A stretch of DNA of 64,000 nt from an uncultured Verrucomicrobia subdivision 3 bacterium. GTDB lineage: Bacteria > Verrucomicrobiota > Verrucomicrobiia > Limisphaerales > UBA11358. Shown here one piece after another: positions 57,225 to 64,000 of this stretch (position 1 is the stretch's first letter; each line of letters begins with the position of its first letter). The notes below the pieces were generated by a model. The model had not been told where the DNA came from. It searched no databases and saw only the letters and a program-made list of their open reading frames with translations. The position numbers were made by a program, and so were the translations under genes. The stretch covers positions 1 through 64,000 of the forward strand of contig CAIOIC010000085.1 in assembly GCA_903858275.1 (NCBI GenBank). Reading direction: 5' to 3'.

Positions 57225-57308
57225 GACACGAGTTTCACGAATTAGCACGATTTGGTTCAGCCTCTGCCGGATTCGTATCAATCCGTGAAATTCGTGTCTC
57301 GGTTTTGT
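57225..57308. repeat. Spreading repeat overlapping the alr 3' end
   Basis: TTTCACGAATTAGCACG (57230-57246) and CCGTGAAATTCGTGTC (57284-57299) form an imperfect inverted repeat of the 'GTGAAATTCGTG' type common in this group's intergenic DNA. It supplies the C-terminal residues of Alr. A related trace (AACCACGAACGGGATGAAATGACACG) lies upstream of alr at 58466-58491. Confidence 0.5.
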
Positions 57309-58446
57309 TTCCGTTCACCGATTTGCGGCGGAGGCGCAACCGCCAGTTCGTCAGCACGTCGTAAGTTACGGAGTTTTTCAGCTTGGCGAGGTCACGCACG
57401 GTGATTTCATCGCCGCCTTGTTTACCCATCAGCACCGCCTCGTCCCACATCTGTGCCTGCGGAATGTCCGTAATGTCCACCATCAGCGCGTCCATCGCGA
57501 TGCCGCCGATGAGCGGCGCACGTTTCCCGTGAATGAGCGCGCAACCTTCGTTGCGCACGCGCGGAAATCCGTCGCCATAGCCAATCGGCAAAATGGCGAT
57601 GCGCCGTTCGCCGGGCGCGGTATAGCGCATCCCATAGCCCACGACTTCGCCGGGTTTTAATTTCTGGATCGCCGCGATTTTCGCCTTCACGGACATCACC
57701 GGTTCGATGCCGGGAATCTGCCGACAAACCGTTGACGGAAAAACACCGTAAAGCAAAATCCCCACACGCACCATGTCCAGATGCGCCTGCGGCAGATCGA
57801 GAAAACCGCCGCTGTTGCAGGCGTGGCGCAGCTTCACCGGGATTTGCTTTTGCGCCAGCGCGGTCAAAATTTCCTGGAAGCGTGAAAATTGAAAGTGGGC
57901 AAAGGTTTTATCCACTTCATCCGACTGCGAGAAGTGGCTCATCACGCCTTCGAGCAAAAGCGATTTTTCCGCGACAACTTTTTCAATGAGCGGCAGCGCC
58001 TCATCCCACCGCACCCCGTAACGGCTCATGCCGGTGTGGATTTTGACGTGAACCGGAACTTGTTTGCCAAATTCCGCCGCGAGCTTTGCCAACTTGCGAA
58101 TGGCATGCGGTTCGTTCACACAGACCGTCAGGTCATGCGCGACGCACCATTCGAGTTCGGCTTCCTGCCGTTCGCCGAGCAACAGCAGCGGCGCAGTGAT
58201 GCCGCCTTCGCGCAGATGCACCGCCTCTTCCAGCGTGCTGAGGCCAAAACCCCACGCGCCTTCCCCGACCGCCACGCGGGCCACGTCCAGCGCGCCATGG
58301 CCGTAAGCTTCGTCCTTCACCACGGCCATCAGCCGGACGTGCTTCGGCAAATCGGAGCGGATGATCCGCAGGTTGCGGCGCAGCTTGCCGAGATCAATCT
58401 CGGTCCACGCGGGGCGCTGCGGAAAATTTTCAGAATTCAAATTCAT
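57235..58446 (-). CDS. alr: Alanine racemase (403 aa)
   Basis: A PLP enzyme making D-alanine for peptidoglycan. The PLP Lys is in AVVKDEAYGHGA (about 44; the usual sequence is AVVKANAYGHG, so this site is slightly variant), and the acid-base Tyr is in VVGYGMRYTAPGERRIAILPIGYGDGFPR. Fold-type III barrel with the C-terminal beta domain; the length is slightly above the usual ~375 because the last ~25 residues (GNKTETRISRIDTNPAEAE) are encoded by an intergenic-type repeat. It precedes the ATE-like gene by 16 bases. Confidence 0.9.
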   Translation of the reverse strand: MNLNSENFPQRPAWTEIDLGKLRRNLRIIRSDLPKHVRLMAVVKDEAYGHGALDVARVAVGEGAWGFGLSTLEEAVHLREGGITAPLLLLGERQEAELEWCVAHDLTVCVNEPHAIRKLAKLAAEFGKQVPVHVKIHTGMSRYGVRWDEALPLIEKVVAEKSLLLEGVMSHFSQSDEVDKTFAHFQFSRFQEILTALAQKQIPVKLRHACNSGGFLDLPQAHLDMVRVGILLYGVFPSTVCRQIPGIEPVMSVKAKIAAIQKLKPGEVVGYGMRYTAPGERRIAILPIGYGDGFPRVRNEGCALIHGKRAPLIGGIAMDALMVDITDIPQAQMWDEAVLMGKQGGDEITVRDLAKLKNSVTYDVLTNWRLRLRRKSVNGNKTETRISRIDTNPAEAEPNRANS

Positions 58447-58563
58447 CCAATCGTTCCTAAAGTTAAACCACGAACGGGATGAAATGACACGAAAAATTCG
58501 CTCCCCGTAACGCGATTGGTTCGCGGACTTGTGTCGTCGGTGGATTAATTTAAGCTCCCGCCG

Positions 58564-60240
58564 GTGAATGCGGCGAATGATTCCATCAAATATTTTGCGG
58601 CCTGGCTGGCGGCGCTGTTTTTGGCGGTTTTCGGCGCGAAACTCTGGGTCGTGCAGCTTTATGGATCGCCATTACCCTGGTGGGACCAGTGGTTTGAGAC
58701 CGCATCCTTTTTTACCCACTGGCGGGCGGGGCTGCTGACTTGGAAGGATTTTATCGCCCCCTATTGTGAACATCGAATCCTGCTCACACGCCTGCTGGAT
58801 TTGGGCGTCGTCTGGCTGAACGGGCGCTGGGAGCCTTTGCTACAAATGGTGGTCAACGCATTCATTCACGCGACCTACGCCGGCGGGCTGGCGTTCACCC
58901 TGTGGAATTTTCTGGGAAGAAGAAACGGCGGGCTCGTCTGTTTTTTCCTGCTGCCATTTTTTGCGTTGCCCTATGCGGCGGAAAACACCCTTTGGGCGTT
59001 TAATTCCCAGGCCTACCTTTTGGCCGTCTGCTTCCTTCCGGCGCTGGTCGGACTGGGGTTCGGCCGACCAGGCGGTGGCGGGTGGTGGCTGGGCTGGGGC
59101 GCGGCGATTCTTGGTTTGTTCACCATGGCTTCCGGCCTACTCACGCCGGCGACGGTGGCAGGCCTGATCATCCTAAGAACCCTCAAAAGCGGTCGGATTG
59201 AAATAGGGAATTTGATCACCCTGGCGGCGGCCCTGGCTGTGGTCGCGCTCGGAGCGGCCCTGTATGTGCCTTATGCCGGCGACGCGGCGTTGCGGGCGCA
59301 CACGGTTGCGGAATTTACAACCGCGCTCACCCGCAACTTGACCTGGCCGTTTTTCAACGCGCCCGTCATGGCGGCGGTTCTGGCGCTACCGCTGCTGCTG
59401 CTTTTCATTCTGTATTTCCGGCCGGGCTTGGAATCACCGCGCGCCGCCGAATTGCTGCTGGCTCTCGGATTATGGAGCGTTCTGCAATCCTTCGCCCTCG
59501 CCTACGGACGCGGAAATTTTGGCGAGGATATTCCCGCCAGCCGTTACATGGACAAATTAAACGTGTTCGTCATTGCGAGCCTTTTCGCCACCGTGCTACT
59601 GGGACAACACTGGTGGCGCGGAAAATACTCTAAAAGATTCGGGCTTTTTCTGGCGCTCGCTTTTTTTTTCGTGGTTCTTTCCGGCCTCTGCCATATTTCA
59701 AAAATCGTGGTGGAAAACCTTGTCCTACCCACCCGCATGATGACTTTGGCGGCAGAAGAACGCGTGGCCACCTACATGACCACTGGTGACGAACACGATT
59801 TGCTGGAACCGCCCACCGTGCGCCCGAATCCGAAAGTCACGCTGGGCGTGCTGCGGGACGCGAAACTGCAAGCCATTCTGCCAGCCTCGTGCCTGCCGCC
59901 CACGCCGGCTCCAGTCACCGGCCGTTTTTCCGCCGTTTCGCAATGGCTCCTACACCACGCCACACTCATTTTGTATGTCGGGCTGGTTTGGTTCATAGGT
60001 CTCTGCGGCTACGGACTGGCACGCAACCCATCGGGCCTGGCGTGGGAAAATCTTTCGGCGTTGATCGCCCTGTTGACCTTGCTGGCAGCGCTCGGCTTCG
60101 CCTGGTCGAAGGAACCCATCCGGCGCGAGACCATCGAACGCGAAATCCATTACCGCCTGGCGGCCCACTTCAAGTCCGTCAACAATCCGACGCGCGCGGC
60201 GATTCACGAACACAAGGCTGAGCTGCTGAAGAACCAGTGA
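58564..60240 (+). CDS. Polytopic membrane protein (558 aa), possible GT-C glycosyltransferase
   Basis: A GTG start (58564) opens a protein with about ten hydrophobic helices (the first at ~10-30, then from ~95 on) and a soluble loop near residue 400-440. The periplasmic loop after helix 1 has SPLPWWDQWFETASFFTHWRAG...FIAPYCEHRILLTRLLD: an acidic Asp and E-H-R pattern that recalls lipid-linked GT-C glycosyltransferases. No family is recognised with certainty. It stands alone, divergent from alr. It could act in envelope polysaccharide assembly; that is inference. Confidence 0.65.
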   Translation: MNAANDSIKYFAAWLAALFLAVFGAKLWVVQLYGSPLPWWDQWFETASFFTHWRAGLLTWKDFIAPYCEHRILLTRLLDLGVVWLNGRWEPLLQMVVNAFIHATYAGGLAFTLWNFLGRRNGGLVCFFLLPFFALPYAAENTLWAFNSQAYLLAVCFLPALVGLGFGRPGGGGWWLGWGAAILGLFTMASGLLTPATVAGLIILRTLKSGRIEIGNLITLAAALAVVALGAALYVPYAGDAALRAHTVAEFTTALTRNLTWPFFNAPVMAAVLALPLLLLFILYFRPGLESPRAAELLLALGLWSVLQSFALAYGRGNFGEDIPASRYMDKLNVFVIASLFATVLLGQHWWRGKYSKRFGLFLALAFFFVVLSGLCHISKIVVENLVLPTRMMTLAAEERVATYMTTGDEHDLLEPPTVRPNPKVTLGVLRDAKLQAILPASCLPPTPAPVTGRFSAVSQWLLHHATLILYVGLVWFIGLCGYGLARNPSGLAWENLSALIALLTLLAALGFAWSKEPIRRETIEREIHYRLAAHFKSVNNPTRAAIHEHKAELLKNQ

Positions 60241-60243
60241 AAC

Positions 60244-61524
60244 TCAAATATTCCCCGGCGGCCACAAACTCTGGCCGACATCCGTACGGAAATAACTGCC
60301 CACGACGCGGATTTTGCGGATGTTTGCGTAGGCTTTTGCAATTGCGGATTTCAGCGTCGGCGCGAGCGCGATCACATCGGCAATGCGCTGGCCGGTGGCA
60401 ATCAAACCGCCGTCCGCACCGCGGGCGACTTCGTTCCACCACACATCGCAGTCAAATTCACCGTCCCTTTCCAGCGGCAACTGCGGCCCGCGCACTTGCG
60501 TGAACGGATAGCCATAACCCGCCATCGTCAGCGAACAGCCAAAGTTCAGCCGTTCATTAAACGCCAGCTTCAGTTTCTCGTTTCGCGCCGTCGCCAAAAC
60601 CACCGCGGCCGGGTTTTTCAGCATCCGCAGAATCATCGGGCCGGAGGTCACGCCGATGCGAATGTTGTATTCGATGACGTGCCATTTGCCGCCGCGCTTG
60701 ATGGCGGTGACTTGCAGCGGCCCGTTGAATCCGGATTCGCTCAGCCAGGGCTTTAGCGGATGAATCAATTCGCGCGCCAGGCCATATTTGTCATTTTCGT
60801 CACGCTCGACCAAGCCGCCGAGCGGCGCTCCGGCGACGATGCCGAGGTTGCCGTTGAAGGCGTATTTGTATTCCTGATTGGTGACGACCGAATGAATCTC
60901 GCCGCCGCTGACCAGCGCGATGTGGCCCGCCTCGGCGCGGCCCAGGTATTCCTGCAAAAAAACGCCTTCAGCATAATTCACGTTGCGCAGCCAGGCGCGC
61001 GTGTCGGCAACGGTCTCGCACATGACGGTATGGATGGGACTGGTCGGCGAGCAGAGCGGATTCTTGATGACGAACGGACGCGGGTTTTGTTCCAGAATTC
61101 TTTCCGCCTCGATCCGGTTGGAGGCGACGAACGACCGGGGAAACGGAATCTTAAACTTGGCGCACAGTTCGCGGGCAAAATCGCGCTCGCGCTCAATCCG
61201 CATCGCCGCGCCGGTGGGGCTGAAAATGCCAACGCCGGAGCCAACCAATTCCTTCGCCCACGGCTGGGTCGCCCAGTCGATGGACTGCGGGATGACGACA
61301 TCAACTTTGTTTTCACGGAGCAACGGCACCGGACTCGGAAACGCGTCGCGGGAAAAGGTTTTTCCGACGAGGGTCGGTGAAAAGTGGCCGTAATTGCGGG
61401 TAAGATAAGTGGAGGCCACCGCGCCACCATCGGCCAGCGCCGTGCCGAGGCTGTGCGCGAAGGAGCCGACGCCGAGAATCATCGCGTTCACGCTGGCTTC
61501 GGGAGTTGGGGCTTTAGGCGACAT
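60244..61524 (-). CDS. PurD-like ATP-grasp ligase (426 aa)
   Basis: The fold is ATP-grasp of the phosphoribosylamine-glycine ligase family: an N-terminal Rossmann-like part (VGSFAHSLGTALADGG), the grasp core (RPFVIKNPLCSPTSPIHTV, FLQEYLGRAEAGHIALVSGG), the metal-binding E-x-N-x-R (WHVIEYNIRIGV) and the C-terminal extension (YFRTDVGQSLW). It may be PurD itself or a paralogue; the active-site details are close but the start region is unusual. ATG 61524 (MSPKAPTPEAS) is used. It converges on the membrane-protein gene, 3 bases away. Confidence 0.75.
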   Translation of the reverse strand: MSPKAPTPEASVNAMILGVGSFAHSLGTALADGGAVASTYLTRNYGHFSPTLVGKTFSRDAFPSPVPLLRENKVDVVIPQSIDWATQPWAKELVGSGVGIFSPTGAAMRIERERDFARELCAKFKIPFPRSFVASNRIEAERILEQNPRPFVIKNPLCSPTSPIHTVMCETVADTRAWLRNVNYAEGVFLQEYLGRAEAGHIALVSGGEIHSVVTNQEYKYAFNGNLGIVAGAPLGGLVERDENDKYGLARELIHPLKPWLSESGFNGPLQVTAIKRGGKWHVIEYNIRIGVTSGPMILRMLKNPAAVVLATARNEKLKLAFNERLNFGCSLTMAGYGYPFTQVRGPQLPLERDGEFDCDVWWNEVARGADGGLIATGQRIADVIALAPTLKSAIAKAYANIRKIRVVGSYFRTDVGQSLWPPGNI

Positions 61525-61602
61525 GAAAACCACGGAAAGTGTTCCTTAATTCGGGACGGCGCGCAATGGTTTCCGGTGCGACTTGGTCGCGGGCGGGCGG
61601 CT

Positions 61603-62898
61603 TCAGCGCTGGGCCCGGGCCGCTTCCTCGGCGATAATTTGATAACCTTCGCGCACGGCTTCCGGTTCGCTGGAAAAATTGAGGCGGAGGCATTCGTGGC
61701 GGTGCGACCAGTCCGATTCCAACCCGAAAAAGAAATATTCGCTGGGCACGGTCAGGACTTTCCGCGCCTTGAGCCGTTCGTAAAGTTCGCGGGTGGTGAG
61801 GCGGAGATTCTTCAGCCAGAGCCAGTGGAAAAACGCGCCTTCGTTAGCGTGCAGCGCCCAGTCCACGCCCGCGGCGTCAAAATATTCCCGCGCCCAGCCG
61901 GCGGCGGCGCGGCTTTTTCCGGCGTAAAAGGGCTGGAGGATTTTCGGGCCGAGCTCGAGAATTTTTCCGCTTTCAATCCACGGCAAAACGAGCTGCTGGC
62001 CGATGGTGCCGTTGGCCAGACCGGTGATGGCGGTGAAGGCGCTGACGGCTTGGGCAATTTTTTCCGGCGCGATGACGATGGCGGTGCGCGTGCCGGGCAA
62101 GCCGAGCTTGGACAAACTCAAAACCAGAATCGCATGCGGCGCCCAAAACGGCTGCGCCGGAGCGAACATGACGCCCGGAAACGGCGAGCCATAGGCGTTG
62201 TCGAGAATCAGCGGGATGCCCTGCGCGGCGGCCAGCGCGGAGAGGCGCGCAACCTCGGCGTCGGTCAGCACATTGCCGCTCGGATTGGTAGGGCGCGAAG
62301 CGGCGATGGCGCCAATATCGCCACGGGCAAGCGCGGCTTCCACGGCGGGAAAATCAATCGCGTATTTGAAAACTTTCCCAGCGCGGCCCGCCGGCCATTC
62401 GATGGCGGGACGGCAGGCGAGAAACAGGTCCGGTTCAATTCCCTGATCCGCGTAGCCGATGTATTCGGGCGCAACGGGCAGGAGAATTTTTTTGCGGCGA
62501 CCGTTTTCGAAGCGGCCGGCCAGCAGGTTAAACAGGTGGAAAAAGGCGTTTTGCCCGCCGCTGGTAATGGCGAGGTTTTGCGGGCCGATGTCCCAACCAT
62601 ATTCGCGCTGCAACAGCGCGGCGAGCGACCGGAGAAAGCGCGGGTTGCCCTGCGGCGGATCGTAGTTGACCAGCATGCGCTCAAAGGCGTCGCCATCCGC
62701 GAGGAGTTCCTGCATCCGTTCCCGGATGAGCGCCTGCAAGGCGGGGACGGCGGCGGGATTGCCACCGCCAAGCATCCGCATCTGCGGTTCGACGGTCATG
62801 GCCCGCCCCATATCATCCATCAATTCGAGGATGCCGCTGGGGCCGGCAAGTTTCCGGACAACGGTGGAAAATTCAACAGGGGTTGCAGGCTGGGACAT
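61603..62898 (-). CDS. avtA: Valine-pyruvate aminotransferase-like enzyme AvtA (431 aa)
   Basis: A fold-type I PLP aminotransferase. PLP-site motifs: NLAITSGGQNAFFHLFNLL, SRPTNPSGNVLTDAEVARL, LILDNAYGSPFPG and the Schiff-base Lys in VLSLSKLGLPGTRTAIV. The pattern (QMRMLGGGNPAAVPA, VNYDPPQGNPRFLRSL) is that of AvtA, which exchanges valine or alanine with pyruvate. The start is ATG 62898 (MSQPATPVEFS). It is 78 bases upstream of the PurD-like gene on the same strand, so they may be co-transcribed. Confidence 0.85.
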   Translation of the reverse strand: MSQPATPVEFSTVVRKLAGPSGILELMDDMGRAMTVEPQMRMLGGGNPAAVPALQALIRERMQELLADGDAFERMLVNYDPPQGNPRFLRSLAALLQREYGWDIGPQNLAITSGGQNAFFHLFNLLAGRFENGRRKKILLPVAPEYIGYADQGIEPDLFLACRPAIEWPAGRAGKVFKYAIDFPAVEAALARGDIGAIAASRPTNPSGNVLTDAEVARLSALAAAQGIPLILDNAYGSPFPGVMFAPAQPFWAPHAILVLSLSKLGLPGTRTAIVIAPEKIAQAVSAFTAITGLANGTIGQQLVLPWIESGKILELGPKILQPFYAGKSRAAAGWAREYFDAAGVDWALHANEGAFFHWLWLKNLRLTTRELYERLKARKVLTVPSEYFFFGLESDWSHRHECLRLNFSSEPEAVREGYQIIAEEAARAQR

Positions 62899-63114
62899 AT
62901 TTAGCTGGGGAAGGTTGAAGCGGGAATCGCCGCCCGACAATCTTAAAATCCGGCGCCCGGAACGGCTGCCGACTGAATGTAGGTTTTAATTCATACCCCA
63001 GCGATTTGAGAACAGTGATTGGAACATGAACACTACACCGGCATTTTCAGTTTGACCCCATGTCGCATAACTCCCATCGTTCTGAACGTACCCCCCCCCA
63101 TTCCGCTGAAACAT

Positions 63115-64000
63115 ATGCTTACACTACTGCAACCATGGCAAACCCGGCTCTTCAAAACGTCAAGCGGGCGGCTGGGGTTGTGCATTGGCCTGGCGGCTTC
63201 GATCAGCGGGTTCGCGGGCGATACCAATTCACTCAAGGGCAAGGTTTATCCCGATGAACACAAGGTGATCATCGCGGAGGAATCCGGTTACGAGGTGCTC
63301 CAGCTCACCACCAATTCGGCGGATGACAGCGGACTTTATTTCACCAGCCGCAGCTTTGTGCCGGATGAAAACGGCCTGGTTTTCACCTCCCGCCGCACCG
63401 GCGCATGGAATCTGTTCTACATGAACCTAAAAACTTTCACGTTCGTGCAGCTGACTGATTCCAAGAAAATCAGCGGCACGGGAGCGGAGGTTTCGCCGGC
63501 CACCCATGAAGTTTTTTATTCCGAGGGCCGCATGATCAAGGCGGTGCATTTGAAAACATTGGCGGAGCGGGTGGTCACCACAGTGCCGGAAGGCTACAGC
63601 CTGGGCTCGGCACTTTCGGTCACAGCCTCGGGCAAAGCGCTAGCCTTCTCGATCACCACCAACCTGGTGCTGACCACGAAGACCAAGGTGATTTATTCCG
63701 ACATGGATGAACATTTCGCCAAACGGCCCTGGAGCGCGGTGCTGACCGGCAACGCGGACGGCTCGGGCTGGCACGAAATCGCCCGGCAGGAAAAATGGCT
63801 CAGCCACACCTTGATCAGCCCGCAAAATCCCAAGCTGATTCTCTACTGCCACGAAGGCCGCTGGAATCAGGTGGAACAACGACTGTGGCTGGTCAACGCC
63901 GACGGCAGCAACATCCACCCGTTGCGGGTGGAAGAAAAACCCGAGATCAGCATCGGACATGAATTCTGGTTCGAAGATGGCATTCACGTCGGCTATCAGG
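63115..64000 (+). CDS. Oligogalacturonate lyase-like secreted protein (PL22-type), 5' part
   Basis: The gene runs off the window end (295 codons seen). It starts at ATG 63115 with a signal peptide (MLTLLQPWQTRLFKTSS..., a hydrophobic GLCIGLAASISGFAG core, then a polar stretch). The body is a seven-bladed propeller: YLTQLTDSKKISGTGAEVSP-like LTDSKKISGTGAEVSP, then LKTLAERVVTTVPEGY and SHTLISPQNPKLILYCHEGRWNQVEQRLW, with a His metal site in GHEFW. By recall these blocks are typical of family PL22 (Ogl). The enzyme would degrade unsaturated oligogalacturonides in the periplasm, so the host probably uses plant pectin. Confidence 0.8.
   Translation, partial: MLTLLQPWQTRLFKTSSGRLGLCIGLAASISGFAGDTNSLKGKVYPDEHKVIIAEESGYEVLQLTTNSADDSGLYFTSRSFVPDENGLVFTSRRTGAWNLFYMNLKTFTFVQLTDSKKISGTGAEVSPATHEVFYSEGRMIKAVHLKTLAERVVTTVPEGYSLGSALSVTASGKALAFSITTNLVLTTKTKVIYSDMDEHFAKRPWSAVLTGNADGSGWHEIARQEKWLSHTLISPQNPKLILYCHEGRWNQVEQRLWLVNADGSNIHPLRVEEKPEISIGHEFWFEDGIHVGYQ

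Noticed and set aside
63060-63257. 65-codon plus-strand frame near the window end
   Set aside because: It overlaps the start of the PL22-like gene in another phase, which has a signal peptide and propeller motifs.

Overview
The window looks like a chromosomal segment of a free-living bacterium, most likely a Verrucomicrobiota member (Limisphaerales/Pedosphaera-like). This is an inference from gene content and style: a PPi-type PEP carboxykinase, a menaquinone-type UbiE, an oligogalacturonate-lyase-like protein, a MASE1 hybrid kinase, few clear Shine-Dalgarno sequences, and short spreading repeats in and between genes. There are no rRNA genes, no CRISPR array and no integrase or transposase. 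One tRNA-Gly is present.

Layout. (1) 1-6.3 kb: the end of a DUF932 gene, a tiny Gly/Cys-rich ORF, an unknown gene, and a minus-strand five-gene operon (small coupled protein, Y-family DNA polymerase, membrane protein, SRAP/YedK, ankyrin protein). (2) 6.4-14 kb: small HTH proteins, a methyltransferase-HNH fusion, two more HNH nucleases, a ClpP-fold-like protein, a WYL regulator and a TPR protein. (3) 14-41.2 kb: an unbroken minus-strand run of 13 genes that reads as a stacked antiphage island. Its three parts are a PLD/SNF2-helicase operon, a Pycsar cyclase/effector pair with a DUF2971 gene, and a type III restriction-modification pair joined to a NERD/tandem-kinase/NTPase, an unknown protein and a HerA-like ATPase of 1670 residues. 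(4) 41.3-44.4 kb: ankyrin, YbjN-like, DUF6569-like and unknown genes. (5) 44.4-64 kb: housekeeping and metabolism (M16 peptidase, tRNA-Gly, response regulator, UbiE, GT2, PPi-PEPCK, hybrid kinase, ATE-like acyltransferase, alanine racemase, membrane protein, PurD-like ligase, AvtA-like aminotransferase, PL22-like lyase cut by the window edge).

Two observations stand out. First, five promoters share one unusual architecture: a half-site, 5 bp, TGTCA or TGTCC, then C/T-ACC, 8 bp and a TANNNT -10 box, with no proper -35. A sixth is slightly divergent. They precede the polymerase/SRAP operon, the ClpP-like gene, the TPR gene, the YbjN/ankyrin operon and the DUF6569-like gene, mostly within a few bases of the start codon. 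The same element lies as a perfect palindrome over the -35 of the WYL regulator gene. This suggests a WYL-controlled, probably DNA-damage-responsive regulon. Second, the 25.3-41.2 kb locus combines type III Mod/Res with a kinase/unknown/HerA-ATPase trio of the kind I recall from methylation-associated (MADS) or Dnd-restriction systems. It could be a variant not yet described, and Pycsar genes lie directly downstream of it.
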